NCBI GenBank assembly: GCA_025769875.1
Contig: JAGFNK010000474.1
Coordinates: 1-39,990, forward strand
DNA length: 39,990 nucleotides
Source: Russula earlei
Taxonomy: Eukaryota; Basidiomycota; Agaricomycetes; Russulales; Russulaceae
Direction: 5' to 3'
A program made the position numbers and the translations under genes. Every line of letters starts with the position of its first letter. Within the stretch, counting starts at the first letter, position 1. This document shows, in pieces, positions 23,038-33,606 of the stretch. The notes under the pieces were generated by a model. The model had not been told where the DNA came from. It did not search any database and was given only the letters and a program-made list of their open reading frames with translations.

Positions 23038-23785
23038 CTACTCGAAAATCCAAGAGGCGAGCGTAGCCTCATATTGGACGATGCCCTCAGGGAACCAACT
23101 GCGGGCAATAGATAATCAATGATCAGCGCTATGCACGTTACACAGCAAAAAGAAGACCGACAGTTTTATTTCCTTCTCGGCATTTTCGACCGAGTCAGAG
23201 CCATGGCAGATGTTACGTCCAACGGCAAGCGCAAAGTCACCACGGATGGTGCCTGGATTTTAGGCGCACAGAGAACATTCCCATTTAGTATACACAGGGA
23301 GGGGAGTGGTGATAATGCAGGACATACCGGGGGCAGACGCAAGCGGGTTGGTCGCGCCGAGCATCGCACGGCCCGTCTTGACAGCATCGAGACCCTGCCA
23401 GACCATGGCGACGACAGGACCTGAAGCCATGTACTTGATCAGACCAGGGAAGAAGGATTTATCCCTCAGGTCTTCGTAGTCTGCACGGCAAAGAAACGAG
23501 ACATGCCCATTGTCATCCAAGTACACATAAACCGAGCGATGGCACTCACGCTTCTCGAGGTGAGGAGGGGTGGCGTGGACGAGCTTTAGAGCGATGAGCT
23601 TGAAGCCACGTTGCTCGAATCGGTTGATGATATTGCCGACGAGACTCCGCTGGACGCCGTCAGGCTATTATCCACGGGGTGACCGATATGGTCCTGTTCA
23701 TCAACACGACGTCCACGAGAGATGATGGCGATCAAGGCGGCCATACCTTGATCATGATGTACGTGCGCTCGTGAATGGAAGACAT
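23038..23785 (-). CDS. YNK1: nucleoside diphosphate kinase
   Basis: Transfers the gamma-phosphate of ATP to nucleoside diphosphates through a phospho-histidine, balancing the NTP pool. Exons, minus strand: 23785-23747, 23664-23550, 23480-23328, 23252-23162 and 23098-23038, giving 152 residues, the usual length. Family features are the start [26 protein letters not shown], the active-site [16 protein letters not shown] with catalytic His, and the C-terminus ending in WIFE. The last intron has a weak donor (GTCGGT), but it is the only choice that restores KLWFPEG. Introns are 63-82 nt, slightly longer than elsewhere. It diverges from QCR7 across a 237-bp gap. Confidence 0.96.
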
Positions 23786-24022
23786 GACAGATAGCGTATT
23801 ATTCTCTTGTGGGTACACCTGGCAATGAGGAAAGAAGAAAGGTAGATGGGTCGAGGTGAAAATCAGAGCGCAGATTTTAAGCAAAAAGTTGATCATCGCT
23901 TCCAACTGCCCGATTTGGTGATAACCGACCGCACCGTCACGGCCACGGCCCGGCTTCGTCCGTAGCCATTCAATCCACCGCCGCAACCGACCATCTCCTC
24001 CACTCTCGTCACCTCAAAAACC
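23786..24022. promoter_or_regulatory. shared divergent promoter of NDK and QCR7
   Basis: Only 237 bp separate the two start codons, so both promoters must lie here or overlap. The QCR7 side is CT-rich just before the start. The NDK side has an AGCGTATTATTC-like AT stretch. No clear TATA box was identified on either strand. Confidence 0.6.
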
Positions 24023-24651
24023 ATGCTCTTCGGTCCCCTTGGTCCGTCACTCGCTCCCTACGTGCGCTCCTCTCGCACCCTCTCGAAGTGGCTCAAGCCC
24101 ATCGCAAACTGGTATGCCAACGTATCCGGCTACCGCAAAGTCGGCCTCGTTTACGACGACCTCCGTATGTCCCCCCAAATCCTCCCTCTCCCACAACCAA
24201 ACTCCGCACACGCCATCCCCCATCCCATCTTGCCGTGCTGAGCCGCAAGTGAACGCCAAGTGCTCATCGTCTCCTTTCACGCAGTCGTGGAGGAACGCCC
24301 CGATGTCCAAAGGGTACGCTGGATCCCTTTTCGACGTTCCTTTGGTCGTTGAAAAGCGCCGTCGGTGACAGGCGCTGACTCGCTTGACCCCTCGCGAGGC
24401 TTACGATCGCGCGTTCCGATTCAAGCGCGCGTCCCAGGCCAGCGTTCTACACAAAGAGCTCCCCAAGTCTGAGTGGACCAACCCCGAAGAGGTCGGGCTC
24501 TCCCGTACAGCTTTTAGACATCGCTCATCCTTCTTGTCATTCCCCCTCCTGCGCTTAGGATGTTCGATATTTGAAGCCTCATGTCCTCGAAGTCGTGAAG
24601 GAGGATCAGGAAAGGCGCGTTTGGGACACTATCGACGTCGTTAGGAAGTAG
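24023..24651 (+). CDS. QCR7: cytochrome bc1 complex subunit 7
   Basis: Small matrix-facing subunit of respiratory complex III, needed for assembly and stability around cytochrome b. Exons 24023-24164, 24285-24313, 24372-24491 and 24559-24651 give 127 residues, matching yeast Qcr7 length. Conserved segments include ANWYANVSGYRKVGL, YDDLLVEERPDVQRAL, LTPREAYDRAFRFKRASQ, LPKSEWT and VRYLKPHVLEV. Exon 2 is only 29 nt. The first intron (120 nt) is the longest in the housekeeping block. It converges on transketolase with 246 bp between stops. Confidence 0.96.
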
Positions 24652-24897
24652 AACGCTTGTTGGTGAAACTGCGCAGAAATCGGGTTGGTCGTTTGGCGGG
24701 CGTTCCAGTCGCTGGATCTCCTTTCAGTGAGGTCGGCGTCATGGACGAGAACATATACATCAAACCGTCGCTCGTACTTAGCAAAGTACACATTTGTTAC
24801 GACGTTCAAGTAAGCTACTCGAAACACTAGAACAAGAAGAGTCTACACCCAGTCCGTCTTTTGATTTCTCTCAACAAGTTGGAAACTATTCTGGGCT

Positions 24898-27643
24898 CTA
24901 AAAGGCCTTGATCAACGGAGAGACCACCTCACCGCCCTTTGCAGCATAGAATTCAACCACCTTCTTTCCAACGATTGCGATATCTATGAAGTGGTGAGGT
25001 CCGAACAATTAACTATGTATAGAGGAAGCGTACTGTCGCCGGTGATACCAAACTTCTCGTACACCTTCTTGTAGGGACCAGATGCCCCCCATCCCGGCAG
25101 ACCGTATTGTTCATGACTATACTTTGCCCAGCCAGCGGTCTGTATTTCCTGGTCAGGCCACCTACATGGTGTATACTAGATCGTTCCCATACCGAGAGCG
25201 CTTCAAGCGATAAAATTGGTGCGCCACTGCGCAGAACGCGAAGCCGGTACTCTTGTGGTTGCTGATCAAACACGAGCCAACATGGCAGCGACACAACGCG
25301 AGTTTTGATGCCTTGCGCCCTGAGTTTACCTGCGGCCTCGAGAGCGATGCTGACCTCCGATCCTGTGGCTACGATTGTCAAACTTTCGGCTTCCTCGTCA
25401 TGTACGACATAGCCGCCCTTGGCGGCATCCTCGATGGTCGAGTTTTCGAGGTTTGGGAGATTCTGTCGTGAAAGGGACAGAATGGACGGCGTCCCGTAAG
25501 ACTGGAGCGCGACGAGATAGGCGGCCGAGGTCTCGTTGCCATCTGCAGGACGCCAGAATGCGAGATTTGGAATTGCGCGGAAGTGAATCGCCGTCTCGAT
25601 GGGCTGGTGTGTGGGACCATCCTCACCAAGTCCAATCGAATCGTGAGTCGCTGAGTAAGCAGTCATCGACGGTTGAAATTATCATTCCGGACAAGGGAGG
25701 GTGCACGTACCGACCCATATAACCCGGTGCTTGGAGAGGGCAGCGAGGCGAACCGCACCAGCGGCGTAGGACACAAAGTTAAGGAATGTCCCGACAAATG
25801 GTATGATGCCACCGTAGGCTGCAAGGCCGTTGGCAATCGCACCCATCCCGTGCTCGCGGACGCCATAGCGGATGTAAGTGCCCTTGTAACCGCCAAGTCC
25901 AGTGTCTCCAGGCTGGAAGTCAGTGGTACCTTTGACCTTAGTAAGGTTACTGCCTGTCAAGTCCGCAGAACCGCCAAGGAGATCTGGAAGGGCCGGAGTG
26001 ATGGCCGTGAGGACAATCTCTGATAGCTTGCGGGAGGCCTGTGCGGGGTCGGTTGCCTTGTAGACGGGGAGCGACTTCTCCCAGCCGTCTGGAAGTCTGC
26101 CAGAAATTCGGCGAGAGAGTTCTGCATACTCGTTAGGGTAAGCCTTGGCGTAAGAACTAAGAAGAGAATTCCATTGGGCTTCGAGCTTGGACCCACGGTC
26201 GCCGACCACTGCCCAGGTTGAATATACCTCGTCTGGGATGTGGAAGGAGGTACTTGGGTCGAAGCCGACCTTGCTCTTGAGAGCAACGATATCATCCGCC
26301 TTTAGTGCTACGGAGGTGTTCAGATACTCAAACTCGTGAGGATACCCGACACTTACGAGAGCCGTGGACCCCATGTGTGCCCTGCTGTTTCGAGCCATAC
26401 CCAATGGTAGTGGTCAGACGAATCAGTGTCGGCTTGTTCTTCTCGCGTCGCGCCTCGGCGATTGCGTTGTAGATACCCTCCAAGTCACTGCATTACAATT
26501 AGGCAGAGAAAACCTCGAGGAAGGCGGGTAATTTAACTGATCGCCATCTCTGACATGCAGGACTTGCCAGCCATATGCAAGATACCGCTGCTCGACATTC
26601 TCGGTGAAGGAGACAGCAGTGTCGCCATCGATGGAGATATCTAAAGACATCTTTCAATACACTTTCAAATGAAATACGGAGATCAAAACTTACGATTGTC
26701 GTCCCATACCTAGGAAAGGGTCAAAGCGAGAGTCGGATAGAAACGATGGGACTTACCGCAATCAGGTTGCCCAATTGGAGGTGGCCAGCAAGACTACTTG
26801 CCTCGCTAGAAACACCTTCCATCAAGCAACCGTCCCCTAGAAACGCTATTTGATAGAGGATAAATATAATTCCGCGTATCTGTCACTGTGCACCCACCGT
26901 AGGTGTAGTTGTTGATGAGGTCAAACCCCTCTTTATTATAAACAGCCCCTAAGTGCGCCTGCGCAATGGCCAGGCCAACTGCATTGGAGATGCCCTGACC
27001 AAGGGGCCCTGTGGTGACCTCGATTCCTGCATGACATTAATATATGCGCAATATCATGAAATTATCGATTCCTCTGACCGTCAGTATGGTGAGCTTCAGG
27101 GTGTCCGGGAGTTAGTGAGTCAATCTGACGGAACGCCTTGAGATCGTCCAGAGAAAGCTTATAGCCTGCGAGATGGAGGACGATGTATTGAAGGGCGCAG
27201 CTATGTAGGGAGTAGGCATCGTTGTACGCGAGAGATCAAATAGACGTACGCGTGACTGGAAGCGAATTCATGAGACAGCAGGAAATCATGGGAAGCGACG
27301 AAGGAGAGCATACCCATTGGAAAGAACGAAACGATCGCGGTTGAACCATTTCGAGCTCTTTGGGTTAGCATTGAAAAACCTAGTTTCAAGAGGTCAGATG
27401 AAGTGAAAAGGCCGAGCACGACGACGTATAAATACCGGGTAAAGAGGACGTGGGTCACAGGGGCCATGCCCATCGGTGCACCTAGAGGGAGTACATCCCG
27501 ACAACGTACTCTAACTGTGTTCTGGAAGATAAAAGAGACTAACCTGGGTGACCCGAGTTTGCTTTTCCGACAACATCCGCTGCGAGAGTGCGGATGGTGG
27601 CGATAGACGTCGCGTCGGTGGGAGACGGGACGAAATTTGACAT
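24898..27643 (-). CDS. TKL1: transketolase
   Basis: Thiamine diphosphate enzyme of the pentose phosphate pathway that moves two-carbon ketol units between sugar phosphates. Fourteen exons, minus strand: 27643-27544, 27481-27436, 27379-27314, 27255-27250, 27200-27079, 27026-26898, 26845-26757, 26709-26694, 26640-26538, 26487-26357, 26307-25711, 25650-25193, 25139-25034 and 24983-24898. All phases agree; 684 residues, the family length. Motifs are [45 protein letters not shown], the thiamine-diphosphate-binding GDG...N segment, [27 protein letters not shown] and [18 protein letters not shown]. Exon 4 is 6 nt and completes Gly-His-Ala, supplying the His equivalent to yeast His69; exon 8 is 16 nt. 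The 5' half is densely split (ten exons for 808 nt). It diverges from CMC2. Confidence 0.95.
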
Positions 27644-27859
27644 GACGATGAAGAGAGCAGAAAACCAAAGGTCCTTGTGACGCGATCTGGCTTGGAACTT
27701 GCGATCAAGCAGAGGAGCGAACGAGGGAGTCTGGACAAGAGATTGGTTGGGGGGACTCGGGTCGGAGCGCTGGCCTGGCGATATGATGAGTGAGCCGATC
27801 AGTTGAGTTGCGGTCCGATTTCGCCCATCGCCTCGATCGGATTCACACGCGCGACGCAC
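27644..27859. promoter_or_regulatory. shared divergent promoter of transketolase and CMC2
   Basis: The start codons are 216 bp apart on opposite strands, so the promoters share this gap. It is GC-rich with several CGAT/ATCG words and no obvious TATA box. Confidence 0.6.
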
Positions 27860-28203
27860 ATGCACCCACAATCTTCCGAAAAGAGAATCAGTAAATTCGT
27901 CCTCTGCCCTCTGCCCTGCCTTGTTGCATATCGAATCTGAATATATCGCAGCGTGCAGAGATTTTTTCGACGCCCTCGAGCTTTGTCATGCCGATTTCTG
28001 GGCCAAGTGGACAGGAGGGTGCAACCAAGCGAAGCGCGAGCTGAACAAATGCTTACACAACGACGTGCGCCCCCTCTCACCCATTTTTGTTGCTCGCTTA
28101 ACCGGCTTAGTCCATGGCTCGCGCGGCGAGGAACAGGGAGGGAGCAAAGCTGCGAAATGCGCGGCGGGAGAAGGCGCTCCAAGAGCTGCATGAAAATGAC
28201 TAA
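27860..28203 (+). CDS. CMC2: COX assembly mitochondrial protein 2 (twin CX9C)
   Basis: Small intermembrane-space protein that helps assemble cytochrome c oxidase, probably through copper handling, and is folded by the Mia40 disulfide relay. Exons 27860-27890, 27952-28064 and 28111-28203 give 78 residues, close to the roughly 79 of animal CMC2. The start MHPQSSEK fits the family. Both CX9C motifs are present: C-RDFFDALEL-C and C-NQAKRELNK-C, with HADFWAKWTGGC between. A basic helical tail (ARNREGAKLRNARREKALQ) follows. All exon phases agree. Confidence 0.93.
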
Positions 28204-28428
28204 CTTGGTGAAGATTGAAAGGCTCTTAACAAGTCTCTCAGCGTGCTCAGCTGGATGGAGAGGGGCAAGATGGGCTTGAGAGCGGTTGCAGCCACCTACA
28301 CGTTAGGCATGATATGATGGTTACTTGTGCGTGGTGATGGCCTGCATGAGCGGGCGCCAGTGATGATGTTCTGCGCTGGGGCAACCCGTGTATAATGTAT
28401 AATGTTAGCCAGGGGATCTTTGTGGGCC

Positions 28429-28527
28429 GGGCGAATGGCACAGTGGTAGCGCGCTTGCTTCGCAAGCTCATGGTAATTCCATGGACTCCGTTGCATGAGG
28501 CCGTGGGTTCAAACCCCACTTCGTCCA
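28429..28527 (+). tRNA. tRNA-Ala(CGC) with a 27-nt intron
   Basis: The acceptor stem GGGCGAA/TTCGTCC carries the G3-U70 wobble pair that identifies tRNA-Ala. The A box (TGGCACAGTGG) and B box (GGTTCAAACCC) are near-consensus. The anticodon loop TTCGCA places CGC at 28461-28463. An intron at 28465-28491 follows position 37, as in eukaryotic pre-tRNAs. The mature length is 72 nt. The anticodon stem CTTGC/GCATG has one U-U mismatch, so the intron register or the stem is slightly uncertain. The discriminator A is followed by CCA in the genome, probably by chance. Confidence 0.85.
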
Positions 28528-28532
28528 CCAAA

Positions 28533-28538
28533 TTTTTT
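28533..28538 (+). terminator. RNA polymerase III terminator of the tRNA gene
   Basis: A run of six T begins five bases after the discriminator base of the tRNA, the expected position and form for a Pol III stop. Confidence 0.85.
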
Positions 28539-29178
28539 ATCTTGCTTGCTATGAAGGCAAGATTCCACGAAGAGATCTGATCGCCGCTCGCCCGAGGTTT
28601 CTAAAATCACAAGTCATCGGTCGAACCTTCAGAATGGTGTATATCATCTGTACTGGAGATGACTGGTGCTATTAAAATCCCCCTTTACTAGACCAAATTT
28701 CTCGCTCTCGTCTTGTCTTCGGTGGAAAACACCAACGCTAGCATTATACTGCCGACCAGGCGCTGGCGCTTCCTCAACCCGTGACCATACAATCAATCAA
28801 TGCATCAATGTCACGTCAACTGGGATGCAGCGCCACTAACTCTAGCCCGCCATCGATCTGTCAAGCAAGCACCACGACAAGGAACAGAAACGGAATGCCG
28901 CCTGTACCTCTCCGGTCAGGTTCAGCCAGGAGGTAATGCCGACTTCGCTGCCGAGGGCATCTGCATGGGAGAGAGATCAGTACTGTCTCACTTGATTCAG
29001 TTATCCACCAATCACCTGCCATCAATCATCGTCATTGCATGTAGACTTTCCCTCCAAGGTGACGCACGTGTGCTGTTTCGATTTCCGCCCCTCCCCGGCG
29101 GTGCGATCGTTTGCAGCCTAGGCTGCGCTCCACTATGACAAACTGACAGTTTTCTTGGTGGCGCTTCCCTCGTGATAG
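28539..29178. other. intergenic, no gene seen
   Basis: No supportable gene. A CCAAT word occurs at about 29008 and a GC-rich patch at about 29090-29105, both upstream of the low-complexity protein gene and possibly part of its promoter. Confidence 0.4.
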
Positions 29179-29183
29179 TATAA
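29179..29183 (+). promoter_or_regulatory. TATA-like box of the Gly/Ser/Tyr-rich protein gene
   Basis: TATAA lies 44-48 bp before the ATG at 29227, followed by a CT-rich leader (CATCTTTCTCGCACC). This is typical of strongly expressed fungal genes with short 5' leaders. Confidence 0.5.
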
Positions 29184-29226
29184 GTATACTCGCCCATCTA
29201 CCTTGCTCAGTCATCTTTCTCGCACC

Positions 29227-30384
29227 ATGTCCAACTACCAGGATCGTGACAACTACGGGTCTGACACCCGGTAGGATAACCATAGCACAAAAGTTCACCG
29301 TCTGACGAGGATACAGTCAGTCAGACTCTTATGGCTCGAGCGGCAATGACTATGGCAGGGGCCAATCGGACGACTATGGTTCCGGTAACACCGACTCCTA
29401 TGGCAGAGGCACCAAGCCACCTGGCGGGTACGGCTCCTCGAACGACAATAGCTATGGTTCTGGTCCCACCGACTCATACGGCAGTGGCACCAAGCCGCCT
29501 GGCAGCTACGGCTCTTCGAACAAAGATAGTTATGGTTCCGGAAACGACGATTCATACGGCGGTTCCAATCAGAAAAGCGGCTACGGCTCAGGCGAGCAAC
29601 GCGACTATGGTTCTGGTCCTACCGACTCATACGGCAGTGGCAACAAGCCCCCTGGTAGTTATGGCTCTTCGAACAAGGATAGTTATGGTTCCGGGAACAA
29701 CGATTCGTACGGCAGTTCCAATACCCAAAGCGGCTACGGCTCAAGCGGGCAACGCGACTATGCTTCTGGTCCCACCGACTCCTACGGCAGTGGCAACAAG
29801 CCGCCCGGTAGCTATGGCTCTTCGAACAAGGATAATTATGGTTCCGGGAACAACGATTCGTACGGCAGTTCCAATACCCAAAGCGGCTACGGCTCAAGCG
29901 GGCAACGCGACTATGCTTCTGGTCCCACCGACTCATACGGCAGTGGCAACAAGCCTCCTGGAAACTACGGCTCCTCGAACGATAATAACTATGGTTCCGG
30001 AAACAACGATTCATACGGCAGTGGCAACAAACCTCCTGGAAACTACGGCTCCTCGAACGATAATAACTATGGTTCTGGAAACAACGATTCATACGGCAGT
30101 GGAAACCCGTCTGGTAACAAGAACAGCTATGGATCTACTGGCGGCCAAGACTACGTCGACAAGGGTCTCGGTTTCGCGGCGCAGAAAGCCGGGATTAACT
30201 TGGTATGTGTGGTCGTCATGGTGCATTCTGTACAGAGTCGTGATTATGTGGTCGCAGGACGAGAACACTTCAAAGAAGATTGGCGAAGGGATCCGGGAGG
30301 GTCTTTCCAGGTTTGGTGGAGGACGTAAGTCAACGCAAGATCTGAACTGAATTGAATCATGCCGACGTTTCTGTAGATTTTTGA
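29227..30384 (+). CDS. Gly/Ser/Tyr/Asn-rich low-complexity (prion-like) protein
   Basis: Exons 29227-29270, 29317-30202, 30258-30324 and 30377-30384 agree in phase and give 334 residues starting MSNYQDRDNYGSD. The middle is built from DSYGSG, KPPGSYGSSN, NNDSYGSSNTQSGYGSS and similar modules, with almost no hydrophobic residues, as in prion-like or phase-separating domains. The folded-looking C-terminus reads YVDKGLGFAAQKAGINL then SKKIGEGIREGLSRFGG, a pattern I associate with fungal stress-related YVDKGL-type proteins, though I cannot name the family. It has no signal peptide or membrane segment. A longer frame (29331-30350) lies in another register and is rejected because its composition is an artefact of the repeats. 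Confidence 0.8.
29686..30100 (+). repeat. in-frame tandem duplications (153-bp and 78-bp units)
   Basis: A segment starting GGTTCCGGGAACAACGATTC at about 29686 recurs about 153 bp later almost unchanged, encoding a 51-residue module. A TCATACGGCAGTGGCAACAA segment at 29933 recurs at 30011 and begins again at 30089, a 78-bp (26-residue) period. Both periods are multiples of three and keep the frame. Confidence 0.9.
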
Positions 30385-31264
30385 ACTATAGCATCGACCG
30401 GAATCGACAATAACTTGAAGGAATTTATTGTATGTAACGACTGGATTACGAACCGTGAAGAAGGGGGGTCTGTACTTTTGTCGCCATCAGAACGGGAAAT
30501 AAGCACATTCGATTTTTCGATCAACGGTCATGATGACCACGCGAGATTATGACCAGGTATTCATCATCAAATCATGGATATGCACCGATCGATGGATTAC
30601 AGAAACACCTCGTGGTCGTGGGACTTGGCACGCGCATTAGTCCTCGCGCATCACTTCCTCGTTCTCGTCAAGGGTCTTGACAGAATGACGAGCCTGAGGA
30701 TGGTCACTTGTTCCCCTCCTGTATCTTTCAAACTGCATTCCCTTCATGAGTTACCCGCTTCGGGTGCGACACCCATACGCCGCGAAAAGAAATGCCGCTG
30801 TACTACGCCCGCCGACATGGGGATGTGGCGCTTGAGAGTTGCGACATGCGGAGACAACGTGTCAATGTTGGAGTATAGCTGGGATCAGAAGTGCCGTCGT
30901 GAAAATCAATCTAGTAGCAGGTGAGGTATGGACGCCCAATCATATGATCGGGTTTAGGGGTCATGTTGGAGTTGGATGAAGGTACTGGCGCACTTTAGCG
31001 GTTGTGGAACAGCCGCACGGACGCGCCAGGCTCGGTTGGAGTAAAATGAACGCAGTAATGAACGTAGTGGCGTCTTCTACGTGCCTTATTCGTGGGGTTT
31101 GTTGGAGACGCATGGGACCAATTTACAAGGTTCCAGGCTCACAACAGTGATGTTAAGAGATCGCGTACTCGTCGCAGAAGCCGATGGTCTGGATGCAGAG
31201 AATCTTGTGTTCCTGATGCCGGATTTCGTGGATGTGAAGTGACGTCAGGGGCTCGTTGAGTACA
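30385..31264. other. intergenic, no gene seen
   Basis: Several short frames exist. One beginning MTRYSSSNHGYAPIDG at about 30550 runs 44 codons to a stop, with a further readable stretch (YYARRHGDVAL) near 30800 in another frame, but no family or splice chain could be supported. Confidence 0.4.
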
Positions 31265-31270
31265 TATAAA
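31265..31270 (+). promoter_or_regulatory. TATA box of glutamate decarboxylase
   Basis: TATAAA lies 47 bp before the ATG at 31317, with a pyrimidine-rich leader and an AACC-ATGG start context. Confidence 0.55.
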
Positions 31271-31316
31271 CGATCATTTACATCTACCCACCCAGTCCCC
31301 ACCATCATAATCAACC

Positions 31317-33426
31317 ATGGCTCTTTCAAGGGTGCGTTTAATTTCTTCCTCACGTCGATTCTTCTTGAGCCCATCTCCCATAGCACGTCAATACAGAGCA
31401 CATTCTCAAAGAGTCTAGGGTAGTAGTACTAGGCAATCTTCCCTCTGCAACGGTCTTTCTAATTTTCTCTAGGATAAGGAAATTAAGCCGCGATCCGTGC
31501 ATCACTTGACAAATTCTAACCAAGACACTGTCCATCATTCAACCGGAGCCCGGTACGGCTCCCGTTATGGCACCTCATCTGTCCCGAAGTACAAAATACC
31601 GTCTACCGCATGTCGTTTTCCTCCATGTTCCCGAATCGTTCCAACTGACGCTATCACAGGGTATCGATGCAGAGGCCGCGTATCAGATTATTCACGACGA
31701 GCTTTCCCTCGACGGTTCGCCACTGTTGAATCTGGCTTCTTTCGTGCAGACCTGGATGCCCCCCGCTGCCGATAAACTTATGCTGGAGAATATTTCGAAG
31801 AATTTAATTGATCAGGATGAATACCCCATGACACAGGACATTCATACTCGCTGTGAGTAATTCAGGTCCCTTCATACACCGTTGACACTTCTTCACAGGC
31901 ATCTCCATCTTGGCCGAGCTTTGGAACGCACCCTCGCATCACCATGCTGTGGGCACTGCAACTACTGGCTCTTCAGAGGCAATCCAGCTCGGCGGCCTGG
32001 CTATGAAGCGTATCTGGCAAGAGAAACGTAAAGCCGCTGGCAAATCCATTCACGAGCCCGGTCCGAACATTGTCATGGGTGCTAACGCTCAGGTTGCCCT
32101 CGAGAAATTTGCTCGCTACTTTGATGTAGAGACACGTCTTGTTCCCATCTCCGTTGAGAGCAAGTATAGGCTTGATCCGAAGAAAGCCTTGGAATATATC
32201 GATGAGAATACCATCGGCATCTATGTGATCCTTGGCAGTACGAATGGTCCCAGCTCTGGGTTCATACATTCTCTAATTTTCACACACAGGCACGTATACC
32301 GGTCATTATGAACCGGTGAAGGAGATGGCGGACTTGCTAGATGAGTATGAGAAGAAGACGGGTATCTCTGTTCCGATCCATGGTGTGTGCCTAGTCCTTG
32401 TGATTGACCTATACCCATAAACCACGATTGCAGTGGATGGCGCATCTGGGGGATTTGTCGCTCCGTTCGCCACCCCCAAGCTTGAATGGGATTTCCGAAT
32501 TCCGCGTGTTGTCTCCATCAACACATCGGGACACAAATTCGGCCTAGCATACGTGGGGGTGGGCTGGGTCATCTGGCGTGCAGCACAGTACCTTCCAAAA
32601 GACCTCATTTTTGAGCTCCATTATCTTGGTTCCGTGGAGTACTCATTCTCGCTGAACTTCTCACGGCCTGCACACCCAATCATAGCTCAGTATTTCAACT
32701 TCCTCCATCTCGGGTTCAATGGCTACCGCGACGTTGCTCTGGCGGATCTTAAGAATGCGCGCACACTCTCTCGAGCCCTTGAGAAAACTGGCTTCTTTAC
32801 TGTGCTAAGTGACATCCACCGTCCAGCAGGGCATATCGGGGGCGGTTCCACAACCTCTGCTCACCCGGTGAACGATGGGAATGTCGAGGTTCGAGCCTCA
32901 TATCGCAGATACCGAGTTCATTCGCTAACTTAGCACAGCATTACGAAGCCGGGCTTCCTGTCGTAGCCTTCCGTTTCTCGGACGAGTTTCAGAAGAAATA
33001 TCCAGACATTCGGCAGATGTGGATCCAGACCCTCCTTCGCGCGAAGGGATGGTGCGTGGTCGTGTTAGCGTTGCTCCCAGTGTTACCCACCGGCATATTC
33101 AGGATTGTACCAAATTATGACCTCGCACCTGACCTAGGCCAAATCGACATTCTGCGCGTTGTCGTGAAAGAGAATTTTACGGAGGCACTTTTGGACCGTC
33201 TTGTTGCTGATATCGTATGTGTTCACTTCTTTACGACCATATGTACGTTCACCACGGTCGGTAGGTCGAGATCACGGAGAGACTCATCAAGCAGGACTCT
33301 CCAGCACATGCGCTGGCTACGCTTGGTTTTGGTTCAACACCGAACTCGCATGAAAGAGCACATGGTCGAGTGGAGGAAGTGGAGGGCAAGGAGAAGTCAT
33401 CTGGCACTTACTCGAAGCCCTGTTAA
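31317..33426 (+). CDS. GAD1: glutamate decarboxylase
   Basis: PLP enzyme converting glutamate to GABA and CO2, the entry to the GABA shunt. Exons: 31317-31331, 31384-31419, 31473-31607, 31660-31852, 31899-32237, 32290-32382, 32434-32888, 32939-33051, 33103-33214 and 33265-33426; phases agree; 550 residues. Hallmarks are [46 protein letters not shown], the PLP-lysine motif [44 protein letters not shown] and IVPNYDLAP. Intron 3 (31608-31659) has a GC donor (GCATGT), the only phase-0 choice. The exon 7 end is ambiguous: GTTCGA at 32889 gives a 50-nt intron and was preferred; GTGAAC at 32868 would also keep frame. PET100 starts 180 bp downstream on the same strand. Confidence 0.95.
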
Positions 33427-33606
33427 AAAGTATATCGCCAGGGGATAGCGGGGGATAGCGGGTGCTTACGCAGTTCAGGCTAAATGTTGTACGAGAAAGG
33501 GTGAAGTACAAAAGTTGTAGTGGTGTCGCGTGAAAGCCTTGTATTGATACAGTTTACTCTGCCGGCTCGGACCGCGTCCCCATTCTCTCACCCCCGACCA
33601 GCACAG

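Noticed and set aside
28247..28531. minus-strand frame containing VGFEPTAS
   Set aside because: This is the well-known false protein made by translating the antisense of a tRNA gene; the sequence is the tRNA-Ala 3' half.
29331..30350. 339-codon plus-strand frame rich in Ala/Thr/Met/Pro
   Set aside because: It is an off-register shadow of the YGS-rich repeats. The ATG at 29227 with consistent splice phases and a non-repetitive conserved-looking C-terminus supports the other frame.
32868..32938. 71-nt alternative intron in glutamate decarboxylase using GTGAAC
   Set aside because: It keeps frame, but the 50-nt alternative starting at 32889 matches local intron size; kept only as an ambiguity.
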